Shown in pieces: positions 38,211 to 46,262 of a stretch of 64,000 bases of DNA (its first letter is position 1; every line of letters begins with the position of its first letter). A program made the translations under genes and the position numbers. Below the pieces are notes generated by a model. That model had not been told where the DNA came from and searched no databases. It worked only from the letters and a program-made list of their open reading frames with translations. The stretch lies in NCBI RefSeq assembly GCF_015680405.1, contig NZ_JADLJS010000020.1, positions 1 to 64,000 on the forward strand. The letters are read 5' to 3'. Source of the stretch: Pseudomonas pudica (lineage in GTDB: Bacteria > Pseudomonadota > Gammaproteobacteria > Pseudomonadales > Pseudomonadaceae).

Positions 38211-38870
38211 GTGGCGCCAGTCTCCCTGCAACAAGCACTCAGCGGCCTGATCGGCGAAGCGCGTCTTGTCATCAGCGAGCTGCCCGGCTGCGACCTCAAG
38301 CTGTGGCTGATCGACGACCAGAACATGGACCGCGCCTTCAGCAGCGAAGAGACCCGGCGCATTCTTGAAGAGCCTCCCTACTGGAGCTTCTGTTGGGCCA
38401 GCGGACTGGCCATGGCCCGTTACCTGGCCGAGCACCCGGAATGGGTAGCCGGCAAGCGCGTGCTGGACTTTGGCGCCGGCTCCGGTATCGCCGGCATTGC
38501 CGCCGCCCGCGCCGGTGCGCTGGAAGTGGTGGCCTGCGACCTCGACCCGCTGGCACTTGATGCCTGCCGCGCGAATGCCGCGCTGAATGGGGTTGAACTG
38601 GGTTACAGCAGCGATTTCTTCGCCGAGGACGATCGCTTCGACCTTATCCTGGTTGCCGACGTGCTGTACGACCGCGCCAACCTGCCGCTGCTGGATGCCT
38701 TCCTCGGCCGCGGGCGCCAGGCGCTGGTGGCCGACTCGCGAGTACGCGACTTCAGCCACCCGCTGTACCAGCAGTTGGGCGTGCTGGAAGCGCTAACCCT
38801 GCCGGACCTGGCCGAGCCGCACGAATTCCGCCGGGTCAGCCTGTACCATGCCAGCCGCGACACCTTATAG
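38211..38870 (+). CDS. SAM-dependent methyltransferase (METTL20/PrmA-like)
   Basis: A 219-residue class I methyltransferase. Motif I VLDFGAGSGIAGIAAA binds S-adenosylmethionine, VVACDLDPLALDACRANAALNG is motif II and DLILVADVLYD motif IV. The N-terminal PYWSFCWASGLAMARYL resembles protein-lysine methyltransferases of the METTL20/ETFB type and PrmA; the target is not clear from sequence. GTG start immediately after the lipoprotein TAA. Confidence 0.85.
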   Translation: MAPVSLQQALSGLIGEARLVISELPGCDLKLWLIDDQNMDRAFSSEETRRILEEPPYWSFCWASGLAMARYLAEHPEWVAGKRVLDFGAGSGIAGIAAARAGALEVVACDLDPLALDACRANAALNGVELGYSSDFFAEDDRFDLILVADVLYDRANLPLLDAFLGRGRQALVADSRVRDFSHPLYQQLGVLEALTLPDLAEPHEFRRVSLYHASRDTL

Positions 38871-38901
38871 TGGTGTCATTCACGAGTTTGCGAGAGTCGC
38901 G

Positions 38902-39774
38902 ATGACCCAAGACACGCCTTACATTTTCGACGCTACCGATGCCACCTTCCAGCAGTTGGTTATCGAGAACTCATTCCACAAACCGGTGCTGGTGGACTTC
39001 TGGGCCGAGTGGTGCGCGCCGTGCAAGGCACTGATGCCGCTGCTGGCGAAGATCGCCGAGGGTTACCAGGGCGAGCTGCTGCTGGCCAAGATCAACTGTG
39101 ACGTGGAGCAACAGGTGGTTGCCCAGTTCGGCATCCGCAGCCTGCCGACCGTGGTGCTGTTCAAGGACGGCCAGCCGGTGGACGGTTTTGCCGGTGCACA
39201 GCCGGAATCGGCGATCCGTGCCATGCTCGAGCCACACGTGCAACTGCCCGCTGCACCCAGCGCATCGCCGCTGGAGCAGGCCAAGGGGCTGTTTGCCGAA
39301 AGCCGTTTTGCCGAGGCCGAAGCACTGTTGCAAGCACTGCTGGGTGAGGATAACAGCAATGCCGAGGCGCTGATCCTGTATGCCCGTTGCCTGGCCGAGC
39401 GCGGGGAGCTGGGTGAAGCCCAGGTGGTGCTTGATGCGGTCAAGACTGACGAGCACAAGGCTGCGCTGGCCGGCGCCAGGGCCCAGCTGACCTTCCTGCG
39501 CCAGGCCGCCAGCCTGCCGGAAGTGGCCGACCTGAAAAGCCGCCTGGCGCAGAACCCGCAGGATGACGAGGCGGCCTATCAGCTGAGCATCCAGCAGCTG
39601 GCGCGCCAGCAGTATGAAGCGGCGCTGGAAGGGTTGCTGAAGCTGTTCCAGCGTAACCGTGGCTATGAGAACGGGCTGCCGCAGAAAGCGTTGCTGCAAG
39701 TGTTCGAGCTGCTGGGCGGTGATCACCCGCTGGTCGGCGTGTATCGTCGCAAGTTGTCGGCGGCGATGTTCTGA
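38902..39774 (+). CDS. cnoX: Thioredoxin-TPR chaperedoxin (CnoX/YbbN-like)
   Basis: A 290-residue cytoplasmic protein: thioredoxin domain (about residues 1-112) followed by TPR-like helical repeats. The active-site motif is WCAPCK (Cys38, Cys41), so both redox cysteines are retained, unlike E. coli CnoX (SQHC). In E. coli the protein protects unfolded substrates under hypochlorite stress and passes them to GroEL/DnaK; the same is inferred here. Start ATG 38902 follows GCGAGAGTCGCG, with a TATAGT box at 38867. Confidence 0.92.
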   Translation: MTQDTPYIFDATDATFQQLVIENSFHKPVLVDFWAEWCAPCKALMPLLAKIAEGYQGELLLAKINCDVEQQVVAQFGIRSLPTVVLFKDGQPVDGFAGAQPESAIRAMLEPHVQLPAAPSASPLEQAKGLFAESRFAEAEALLQALLGEDNSNAEALILYARCLAERGELGEAQVVLDAVKTDEHKAALAGARAQLTFLRQAASLPEVADLKSRLAQNPQDDEAAYQLSIQQLARQQYEAALEGLLKLFQRNRGYENGLPQKALLQVFELLGGDHPLVGVYRRKLSAAMF

Positions 39775-39777
39775 GAA

Positions 39778-39905
39778 TGCCGGGGCCGCTTTGCGGCCCA
39801 TTCACAGCACAAGGCTGCTCCCACAGAGATCACGTGGCCGCCACGTGTTGCGCGGTCCCTGTAGGAGCAGCCTTGTGCTGCGAACGAGCTGCAAAACAGC
39901 CCCAA
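39778..39905. repeat. REP-like pair, variant class
   Basis: Same class as at 28712: CACAGCACAAGGCTGCTCCCACAG and partner CTGTAGGAGCAGCCTTGTGCTG, with GGGGCCGCTTTGCGGCCC at the left end. Confidence 0.85.
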
Positions 39906-39919
39906 AATCCTGAGGGCCT

Positions 39920-40264
39920 TCACCCAACCCAGTGATACACCGGCGCGTCCACGCCACTTTCCACTTTCACCTCGCTGCAATGCCGCAAGCGCACCAGCAG
40001 CCGCTTGCCCGCCGCCGTACTCCCCGCCAGCCCTTCCAGCCGATCCAGCAACTCCGGCCCACTCATCTGCCCTGCCAGACGCAACACCTCACGTGCCGCA
40101 ATCCATTGCCCGTCATCCTGACGAGTTGTCGCAACGGTTTCCGTTGCTGCATTCTGCGCCACCGCAGGCAATTCAATCTGCCGCCCCAATTGCGCCCACT
40201 CTTCCGGCGCCAGCTCGATGGTCAGATCCACAGGCCAGTCACCAATCTGTCCACGAATTCTCAT
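39920..40264 (-). CDS. Hypothetical protein, 114 residues
   Basis: A small soluble protein starting MRIRGQIGDWPVDLTIELAPEEWAQL and ending DAPVYHWVG. It looks like one compact domain with a strand-rich start and a helical second half; no cofactor motif is visible and I do not recognise a family. The gene is divergent from the Zur-box operon and ends at the REP-like pair. Confidence 0.7.
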   Translation of the reverse strand: MRIRGQIGDWPVDLTIELAPEEWAQLGRQIELPAVAQNAATETVATTRQDDGQWIAAREVLRLAGQMSGPELLDRLEGLAGSTAAGKRLLVRLRHCSEVKVESGVDAPVYHWVG

Positions 40265-40344
40265 GCTGCATTCTCTGAACCCAAGTCAATGCCACCATCC
40301 TACCCCAACATGAAACCTGCGCCACGCAGGCTGGCAGCATGCGG

Positions 40345-40366
40345 AAAAGTTGTTATAACATAACCC
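40345..40366. promoter_or_regulatory. Zur box
   Basis: AGTTGTTATAACATAACC matches the gammaproteobacterial Zur consensus (GTTATA-N2-ATAAC core, here GTTATAACATAAC). It is 29 bp before the ZrgA-like start and 81 bp before the divergent hypothetical gene. Confidence 0.8.
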
Positions 40367-40394
40367 AATCTTCCCGCCCGCTCCGGAGTCGTCC

Positions 40395-40982
40395 ATGCGT
40401 CGCCTGTTGCTCGCCCTGCCCTTCGCCCTACTGCCCCTGGCCGTGGCCCATGCCCACGATGATGACCATGATCACGACCACGCCCATGGCACCCTCGGCG
40501 CCCACGAGCATGGCGTGGCCAGGCTCAACGCCGTGCTCGATGGCAACACGCTTGAGCTGGAGCTGGACAGCCCGGCAATGAACCTGGTCGGCTTCGAACA
40601 CGCCGCCAACAGCGACGCCGACAAGGCCAAGGTCGCGGCGGTGCGCCAGCAACTGGAGCAACCGTTGAAGCTGTTCGGCCTGCCTGCTGCCGCTGGCTGC
40701 AAGGAAGACCAGCAGGAACTGGAAAGCCCGCTGTTCGGTGATGCCCCGAAAGCCGACGATGGTGACGAGCACGAGCACAAGCACCAGCACCAGCACCAGC
40801 ACAGCGACATCGGCGCCCATTACCAGCTGACCTGCGCCAACCCCGACAAATTGACACAGGTGGACCTCGCTCCGCTGTTCAAGGCCTTCCCGGCCACCCA
40901 GAAGATCAACGTTCAACTGATTGGCCCCAATGGCCAGAAAGGCGTGGAAACCACGCCGGCCAAGGCCGCGGTCGCGTTCTGA
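40395..40982 (+). CDS. DUF2796 zinc-binding periplasmic protein (ZrgA-like)
   Basis: A 195-residue exported protein with a signal peptide ending VAHA and two His/Asp clusters, HDDDHDHDHAHG just after cleavage and EHEHKHQHQHQHSD at about residue 125. DUF2796 proteins such as ZrgA bind zinc and assist its uptake; PA4063 of P. aeruginosa, as I recall, is zinc-repressed in the same operon context. The Zur box upstream supports this. It abuts the ATPase gene without spacing. Confidence 0.9.
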   Translation: MRRLLLALPFALLPLAVAHAHDDDHDHDHAHGTLGAHEHGVARLNAVLDGNTLELELDSPAMNLVGFEHAANSDADKAKVAAVRQQLEQPLKLFGLPAAAGCKEDQQELESPLFGDAPKADDGDEHEHKHQHQHQHSDIGAHYQLTCANPDKLTQVDLAPLFKAFPATQKINVQLIGPNGQKGVETTPAKAAVAF

Positions 40983-41693
40983 ATGCGCCAGCCGTTGATC
41001 GAACTGCATGATTTGGTGTTTGCCTGGCCTGGCCAGCCGGCGCTGCTGGATATTCCGGCATTCCGCCTGGAGGCTGGCGAAGCCCTGTTTCTCAAGGGCC
41101 CCAGCGGCAGTGGCAAGACCACATTGCTGGGCCTGCTGGGCGGGGTGAACGTGCCGGGCCAGGGCCGCATCCAGTTGCTGGGCCAGGACCTCGGCCGCCT
41201 GGGCCAAGGCGCCCGAGACCGCTTCCGGGTCGACCACACCGGTTACATCTTCCAGCAATTCAACCTGCTACCGTTCCTCTCGGTGCGCGAAAACGTCGAG
41301 CTGCCTTGCCGCTTCTCGCGCAGCCGCAAGGCCTGCGCCGAGCAGCGCCATGGCAGTGTCGACCAGGCAGCCATCACGCTGCTGGCCCACCTGGGCCTGG
41401 ACGACCCCGCCCTGCTCGCCCGCCGCGCCGACAGCCTGTCGATCGGCCAGCAACAACGGGTTGCCGCCGCCCGCGCACTGATCGGCCAACCCGAACTGGT
41501 GATCGCCGACGAACCGACCTCGGCGCTGGATGCCGACACCCGCGAAGCGTTCATCCACCTGCTGTTCGGTGAATGCCGCGCCGCCGGTGCCAGCCTGCTG
41601 TTCGTCAGCCACGACCAGAGCCTGGCACCGCTGTTCGACCGCCATCTGTCGCTGGCCGAACTCAACCGTGCCGCCAAGCCCCGGGAGGCCTGA
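40983..41693 (+). CDS. ABC transporter ATP-binding protein of the Zur operon
   Basis: A 236-residue MacB/LolD-class ATPase with Walker A GPSGSGKTT, Q-loop YIFQQFNLLPFLSV, a modified signature LSIGQQQRV, Walker B VIADEPTSALD and VSHDQS. It lies between the ZrgA-like gene and the FtsX-type permease, overlapping the latter by ATGA. In P. aeruginosa PA4063-PA4066 is the equivalent set. What is moved (zinc chelate, lipid or protein) is unknown. Confidence 0.92.
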   Translation: MRQPLIELHDLVFAWPGQPALLDIPAFRLEAGEALFLKGPSGSGKTTLLGLLGGVNVPGQGRIQLLGQDLGRLGQGARDRFRVDHTGYIFQQFNLLPFLSVRENVELPCRFSRSRKACAEQRHGSVDQAAITLLAHLGLDDPALLARRADSLSIGQQQRVAAARALIGQPELVIADEPTSALDADTREAFIHLLFGECRAAGASLLFVSHDQSLAPLFDRHLSLAELNRAAKPREA

Positions 41694-42958
41694 TGTACCT
41701 GCTCCGCCTTGCCCTGGCCAGCCTGGCCAACCGCCGCTTCACCGCATTCCTCACCGCCTTTGCCATTGCCCTGTCGGTGTGCCTGCTGCTGGCCGTTGAA
41801 CGGGTCCGTACCGAGGCCCGAGCCAGCTTCGCCAGCACCATCAGCGGTACCGACCTGATCGTCGGCGCCCGCTCCGGCTCGGTAAACCTGCTGCTGTACT
41901 CGGTGTTCCGCATCGGCAACGCCACCAACAACATCCGTTGGGACAGCTATGAGCATTACGCGAAGGACCCGCGGGTGAAATGGGCCATTCCCATCTCGCT
42001 GGGCGACTCGCACCGCGGTTATCGGGTGATGGGTACTACAGGCGACTACTTCAACCATTACCAGTACGGCCGCCGCCAGCACCTGGAATTGAACCAGGGC
42101 CGCGCGTTTGCCGATGATCCGTTCGAGGTGGTGCTGGGTGCCGAAGTGGCCGAGGCGTTGCACTACAAGCTAGGCGACAAGCTGGTGCTGGCACATGGAG
42201 TCGCCGCGATCAGCCTGGTCAAGCATGACGACAAGCCATTTACCGTGGTCGGTGTGCTCAAGCGCACCGGCACACCGGTCGACCGCACACTGCATATCAG
42301 CCTGAGCGGCATGGAAGCCATCCACATCGACTGGCACAACGGTGTACCGGCCCGTGGCGCCGGGCGCATCAGCGCCGAGCAGGCACGGACCATGGATCTG
42401 CAGCCTGCCGCCATCACTGCGTTCATGCTCGGCCTGAACAGCAAGATCGCGACATTCAGCCTTCAGCGGGAGATCAATGAATACCGCAGCGAGCCATTGC
42501 TGGCGATCCTGCCCGGGGTAGCCCTGCAGGAACTGTGGAGCCTGATGGGCACTGCGGAGCAGGCGTTGTTCGTGGTGTCGCTGTTCGTGGTGCTGACCGG
42601 CCTGATCGGCATGCTTACGGCGATTCTCACCAGCCTCAATGAACGCCGCAGGGAGATGGCGATATTGCGCTCGGTTGGCGCCAGGCCGTGGCATATCGCA
42701 GGGCTGCTGGTGCTGGAGGCACTGTCGCTGGCGGCGGTCGGGATCGCAGCCGGGCTTGGCTTGCTGTATGCGGGAATCGCCCTGGCACAGGGGTATGTGC
42801 AAGCCAACTATGGTTTGTACTTGCCGCTGGCCATGCCGAGTGTTCATGAATGGACGTTGCTGGCTATCATCCAGGGAGCTGCGCTGCTGATGGGCAGCGT
42901 GCCGGCGTGGCGGGCCTATCGCCAGTCGTTGGCCGATGGCCTGTCCATTCACCTCTGA
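41693..42958 (+). CDS. FtsX/MacB-type permease of the Zur operon
   Basis: A 421-residue permease: first helix in RRFTAFLTAFAIALSVCLLLAVE, a periplasmic domain of about 250 residues, three terminal helices and the coupling motif LNERRREMAILRSVGARPWHI. Residues HRGYRVMGTTGDYFNHYQYG in the periplasmic part are His/Tyr rich. Starts within the ATPase stop and is followed directly by the DUF3299 gene. Confidence 0.92.
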   Translation: MYLLRLALASLANRRFTAFLTAFAIALSVCLLLAVERVRTEARASFASTISGTDLIVGARSGSVNLLLYSVFRIGNATNNIRWDSYEHYAKDPRVKWAIPISLGDSHRGYRVMGTTGDYFNHYQYGRRQHLELNQGRAFADDPFEVVLGAEVAEALHYKLGDKLVLAHGVAAISLVKHDDKPFTVVGVLKRTGTPVDRTLHISLSGMEAIHIDWHNGVPARGAGRISAEQARTMDLQPAAITAFMLGLNSKIATFSLQREINEYRSEPLLAILPGVALQELWSLMGTAEQALFVVSLFVVLTGLIGMLTAILTSLNERRREMAILRSVGARPWHIAGLLVLEALSLAAVGIAAGLGLLYAGIALAQGYVQANYGLYLPLAMPSVHEWTLLAIIQGAALLMGSVPAWRAYRQSLADGLSIHL

Positions 42959-42967
42959 GTGCGTGCA

Positions 42968-43618
42968 ATGATCCAGTACCTCACGGCCTTCTTCGCGGGT
43001 GAACCCGCTCCCACAAGTTCTACCACAAGCTTCAAAGCCTGCGCAGGACCTGTGGGTGCGGGTTCTGTGGGAGCGGGTTCACCCGCGAAGAGGTCAGTAC
43101 AGGCAATACGGCTACTCCTGGTCATGCTGCTTTCGCTGGCATCGCCCACCTGGGCCTCGGAACCACGCGAACTGGACTGGCCCGCTCTCATCCCCGAAGG
43201 CGCCCCGGTCATCCCGCCCCAACTTGCGCCGCTGCACGACATGTCGCAGCTCAGCAACGCCCTGTCCGCCGAGTCCGCACCTCCGGCGCGCCAGCAGGCA
43301 CCCGACGCCCCGGTGGTAAAAAGCCTCGACGGCCAGCAGATCAAGCTGCCCGGCTACATCGTGCCGCTGGAAGTGAGCGAAGAAGGGCGCACCACGGAGT
43401 TTCTGCTGGTCCCCTATTACGGCGCGTGCATCCACGTGCCACCACCACCCTCGAACCAGATCGTGCACATTTTCAGTGAAATGGGCGTGCGCGTAGAAGA
43501 CCTCTACCAACCTTACTGGATAGAGGGAAAGCTGCAGGTTAGAGCCTCCAGCAGCGAACTGGCCGATGCCGGTTACCAGATGGAAGCCGAGAAAATCTAC
43601 GCTTATGAGCTGAGATGA
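42968..43618 (+). CDS. DUF3299 secreted protein with REP-derived N-terminus
   Basis: The mature part (from about ASEPRELDWPAL) is a DUF3299 protein with the hallmark LPGYIVPLE ... FLLVPYYGACIHVPPPPSNQ (nucleotides about 43340-43460), which in its family accompanies the zinc ABC operon. Its only export signal is LLLVMLLSLASPTWA, and the nearest in-frame standard starts before it are ATG 42968 and GTG 42959, upstream of a REP pair that is therefore translated. ATG 43123 would leave a very short signal without positive charge. So the start is doubtful and the signal may be impaired. Confidence 0.75.
   Translation: MIQYLTAFFAGEPAPTSSTTSFKACAGPVGAGSVGAGSPAKRSVQAIRLLLVMLLSLASPTWASEPRELDWPALIPEGAPVIPPQLAPLHDMSQLSNALSAESAPPARQQAPDAPVVKSLDGQQIKLPGYIVPLEVSEEGRTTEFLLVPYYGACIHVPPPPSNQIVHIFSEMGVRVEDLYQPYWIEGKLQVRASSSELADAGYQMEAEKIYAYELR
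42984..43098. repeat. REP pair inside a coding region
   Basis: Inverted REP units with cores GCGGGTGAACCCGC and GCGGGTTCACCCGC lie between the permease stop and the signal peptide of the DUF3299 gene, in frame and without stop codon. A third partial tag (CCTGTGGGTGCGGG) lies near 43050. Confidence 0.9.
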
Positions 43619-43648
43619 GAACTGTTTCGAATTCGTGACGACGCTTCT

Positions 43649-43662
43649 TTGAGCTGGGTCAA
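43649..43662 (+). promoter_or_regulatory. ANR/FNR-type box before ompW
   Basis: TTGAGCTGGGTCAA is a symmetric TTGA-N6-TCAA site, 66 bp before the ompW start. OmpW is oxygen-regulated by FNR/ANR in several bacteria. Confidence 0.6.
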
Positions 43663-43727
43663 ACTTTCTGTTTAACGGCATCCGTACCATTGGACTACTC
43701 GATTACTCACGTCCTCTGGGAGCTTCC

Positions 43728-44411
43728 ATGAACAAGTCCTTGCTCAGCGCCGCCCTCGCGGCCCTGGCGCTCGCTGCCCCTGTCGCCCACGCCCACCAGG
43801 CAGGCGATATCATCGTCCGCGCAGGTGCCATTACCACCGCTCCCAACGAAAGCAGCGGCGACCTGAAATTCGACGGCAACAAAGTCTCGGGCACCAAGGC
43901 GACTCTGGACAGCGACACCCAACTGGGCCTGACCTTCGCCTATATGCTCACCGACCATATCGGCCTGGAGCTGCTGGCAGCCACCCCGTTCAAGCACACC
44001 GTCGGCGTCAAAGGTCTGGGCGGCGGCCTGGACGGCAAGCTGGCCGACATCAAGCAATTGCCACCGACCCTGTCGTTGCAGTACTACCCGATGGAACCGA
44101 CTTCCAAGTTCCAGCCGTATGCCGGCGTCGGCATCAACTACACCCTGTTCTTCGATGAAGACCTCAGTAGTGCACGCAAACAGCAGGGCTTCAGCAACCT
44201 GAAGCTGCAAGACTCGGTCGGCATCGCCGGCCAGCTGGGCATGGACTACATGATCACCGACAACTTGCTGGTCAACGCATCGGTCTGGTACGTCGACATC
44301 GACACCAAGGCCAGCGTCAACGGCCCGAGCGCACTGGGCTACAGCAAGACCAAGGTCGATGTCGATGTCGACCCGTGGGTGTACATGGTCGGCCTTGGCT
44401 ACAAGTTCTGA
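43728..44411 (+). CDS. ompW: OmpW-family outer-membrane protein
   Basis: A 227-residue eight-stranded outer-membrane barrel forming a hydrophobic channel. Signal peptide ends APVAHA; family blocks are GDIIVRAGAITTAPN, QLGLTFAYMLTDHIGLELLAATPF, the LPPTLSLQYYP strand, and terminal VGLGYKF. The ATG follows GGGAG. Its terminator and last codons lie inside the convergent MFS gene. Confidence 0.96.
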   Translation: MNKSLLSAALAALALAAPVAHAHQAGDIIVRAGAITTAPNESSGDLKFDGNKVSGTKATLDSDTQLGLTFAYMLTDHIGLELLAATPFKHTVGVKGLGGGLDGKLADIKQLPPTLSLQYYPMEPTSKFQPYAGVGINYTLFFDEDLSSARKQQGFSNLKLQDSVGIAGQLGMDYMITDNLLVNASVWYVDIDTKASVNGPSALGYSKTKVDVDVDPWVYMVGLGYKF

Positions 44412-45604
44412 CCTGAACACTGCAGGGCGGCTTCGGCCGCCCTTGCGCGCTGCAGCCATAGCCAATCCCCCAGCGCCACCGCGCTGATGCCCATCCCAAG
44501 CCCACACACCGCTGCCCAACCCCAATGGGCATACATCCAGCTCGCCAGCACTGCCCCCACTCCACTGCCAAGCGAATAGCTGCACATGTAGGCGCCGATC
44601 AACCGGCTGGCCATTGCGCCACGCCCGGCCAGCAGCAGGCTCTGGTTGGTGACATGCACTGCCTGCACGGCAAAGTCCAACATCAGCACACCCACCCCGA
44701 AGGCCATCAGTGAATGCCCGACGAAGGCCGTGGGCAGCCAGGACAGCACCAGCAGAACCAGCGCTACCCCGGTGGTGCGCTCCGCTAGCCCCTGGTCGGC
44801 CAGGCGACCGGCGCGCGCTGCCGCCAACGTGCCGGCAACACCCGCCAGGCCGAACAGACCGATCTCGGTATGGCTCAGCGCCAGTGGCTCGGCACTCAGG
44901 GGCATGACCATGGCACTCCAGAGCACGCTGAACGCAGCGAAGATCAACACGCCGAACAACCCGCGCTGACGCAGCAGCCGGTCGTGCCGGTACAGCCTGA
45001 ACTGAGCAACGATCAGCGCCCGATAACCAGACCGCAGCGACCCCGGTTGCCCCGTGGGCAGGTTGCGCCACAGCACCAGGGCCAGCAGCATCAGCAGCCC
45101 CGCGGCAACCAGGTACACACTACGCCAGCCAGCCAGGTCGGCAAGCCCGCCCGAGACCAGCCGCGCCAGCAGAATGCCCAGCACCACGCCGCTGGTGACG
45201 GTGCCCACGGCCTGCCCTTGCTGGCCGGGGGCGGCAAGGCTCGCGGCATGCGCCACCATCACCTGCACCATGACCGCCATCAACCCGGTGATGACAAGGG
45301 CCAACAGCATTAGCGCCCAGTTGGGCGCCATGCCTACACCAATCAGCGCCAGGGCCGAGAACAGCAGCTGCCCGAGTAACAGCCGCTTACGGTCGATCAG
45401 GTCCCCCAGCGGCACGATCAGCAACAACCCCAGGACATAGCCCGCCTGGGTCGCGCCAACTACCCAACCAATCCGCTGCTGCGCCACGCCCAGGTCAGCG
45501 GCCATCGACTCCAGCAGGGGCTGGGCGAAATACACTGTCGCCACGGCCATGGCGCTGGTGATGGCCAGCAGCAGGGTTATCCAGCGTGTCAGTGCAGGGT
45601 TCAT
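44399..45604 (-). CDS. MFS efflux transporter
   Basis: A 401-residue, twelve-helix major facilitator (drug/H+ antiporter-like). The loop-2/3 motif GDLIDRKRLLLGQ is clear, with AAARAGRLADQGLAERTTG in the corresponding half of the second bundle. Start ATG 45604; the ribosome site is weak. It is divergent from the HxlR regulator and its last 13 bp overlap ompW. Substrate unknown; probably induced through the HxlR protein. Confidence 0.92.
   Translation of the reverse strand: MNPALTRWITLLLAITSAMAVATVYFAQPLLESMAADLGVAQQRIGWVVGATQAGYVLGLLLIVPLGDLIDRKRLLLGQLLFSALALIGVGMAPNWALMLLALVITGLMAVMVQVMVAHAASLAAPGQQGQAVGTVTSGVVLGILLARLVSGGLADLAGWRSVYLVAAGLLMLLALVLWRNLPTGQPGSLRSGYRALIVAQFRLYRHDRLLRQRGLFGVLIFAAFSVLWSAMVMPLSAEPLALSHTEIGLFGLAGVAGTLAAARAGRLADQGLAERTTGVALVLLVLSWLPTAFVGHSLMAFGVGVLMLDFAVQAVHVTNQSLLLAGRGAMASRLIGAYMCSYSLGSGVGAVLASWMYAHWGWAAVCGLGMGISAVALGDWLWLQRARAAEAALQCSGQNL
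44425..44445 (+). terminator. ompW terminator inside the MFS coding region
   Basis: GGGCGGC-TTCG-GCCGCCC, a seven-bp stem with a UUCG tetraloop, followed by TTG. It lies 14 bp after the ompW stop and encodes in antisense the last codons of the MFS protein. Confidence 0.7.
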
Positions 45605-45620
45605 CGGGCCGGCCTCGTCA

Positions 45621-45686
45621 ATCTGGTTTCGAATTGAAACCACACGCTGGCTATTTAGCAAATGTAGTTTTAATCTGCAACCAGAT
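45621..45686. promoter_or_regulatory. Twin operator in the MFS/HxlR gap
   Basis: ATCTGGTTTCGAATTGAAACC (45621-45641, containing the palindrome GGTTTC-N5-GAAACC) recurs in inverted orientation at 45666-45686, matching at 16 of 21 bases. Both copies flank the start points expected for the two divergent genes. Confidence 0.6.
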
Positions 45687-45706
45687 GAACGCGAAAGGCC
45701 CCATCC

Positions 45707-46150
45707 ATGCTCGATGAAAACAATACGCAATGCCCCGTCGCCCGTGCCCTGGAGGTGCTGGGAGACCGTTGGGCGCTGATGATCCTGCGCGACGCCTTCG
45801 ATGGCCTGCGGCGCTTCAGTGAGTTTCAGAAAAACCTGGGGCTGGCGAAGAACATCCTCGCCTCACGTTTGAAGTGGCTGGTGGAAAGCGGGCTGCTGAC
45901 GCTGCAGCCGGCTTCGGATGGCAGTGCCTACAAGGAGTATGTGCTGACCGAAAAAGGACGATCGGTGTTCCCGGTGGTGGTTGGCTTGAGGCAGTGGGGG
46001 GAGCGGTTTCTGTTCGAGGCGGGCGAGCTGCGTTCGGAGTTGGTGGATGGCGATACGGGGCAGGCGCTGGAAACACTGCAGGTGCGGGCCCGGGATGGGC
46101 GGGTGCTGGCGGCAGGGGATTGCTTGCGAAAAGTGGTGCGGCATCGATGA
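45707..46150 (+). CDS. HxlR-family transcriptional regulator
   Basis: A 147-residue winged-helix regulator of the HxlR/YodB group. The conserved N-terminal cysteine (NTQCPVARALEVLGDRWALMILRDAF, Cys9) may sense reactive electrophiles as in YodB. RRFSEFQKNLGLAKNILASRLKWLVESGLL is the DNA-binding part. The C-terminal extension of about 35 residues after LRQWGERFLF is longer than the minimal family. Likely represses the divergent MFS gene. Confidence 0.92.
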   Translation: MLDENNTQCPVARALEVLGDRWALMILRDAFDGLRRFSEFQKNLGLAKNILASRLKWLVESGLLTLQPASDGSAYKEYVLTEKGRSVFPVVVGLRQWGERFLFEAGELRSELVDGDTGQALETLQVRARDGRVLAAGDCLRKVVRHR

Positions 46151-46165
46151 TGAAAGTTGCTGCGC

Positions 46166-46256
46166 AGCCTATCGCCAGCAAGCCAACTGCCACAGGATCG
46201 CGTACTCGCCCTTTTGGGAGCTGGCTTGCCGGCGATAGGGGCGCAAAGCGCCCCCA
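46166..46256. repeat. Degenerate REP pair
   Basis: CCTATCGCCAGCAAGCCAACTGCCACAGG and a better partner GGGAGCTGGCTTGCCGGCGATAGGGG, followed by GGGGCGCAAAGCGCCCCC. The left unit has mutated arms. Confidence 0.75.
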
Positions 46257-46262
46257 AGAATT

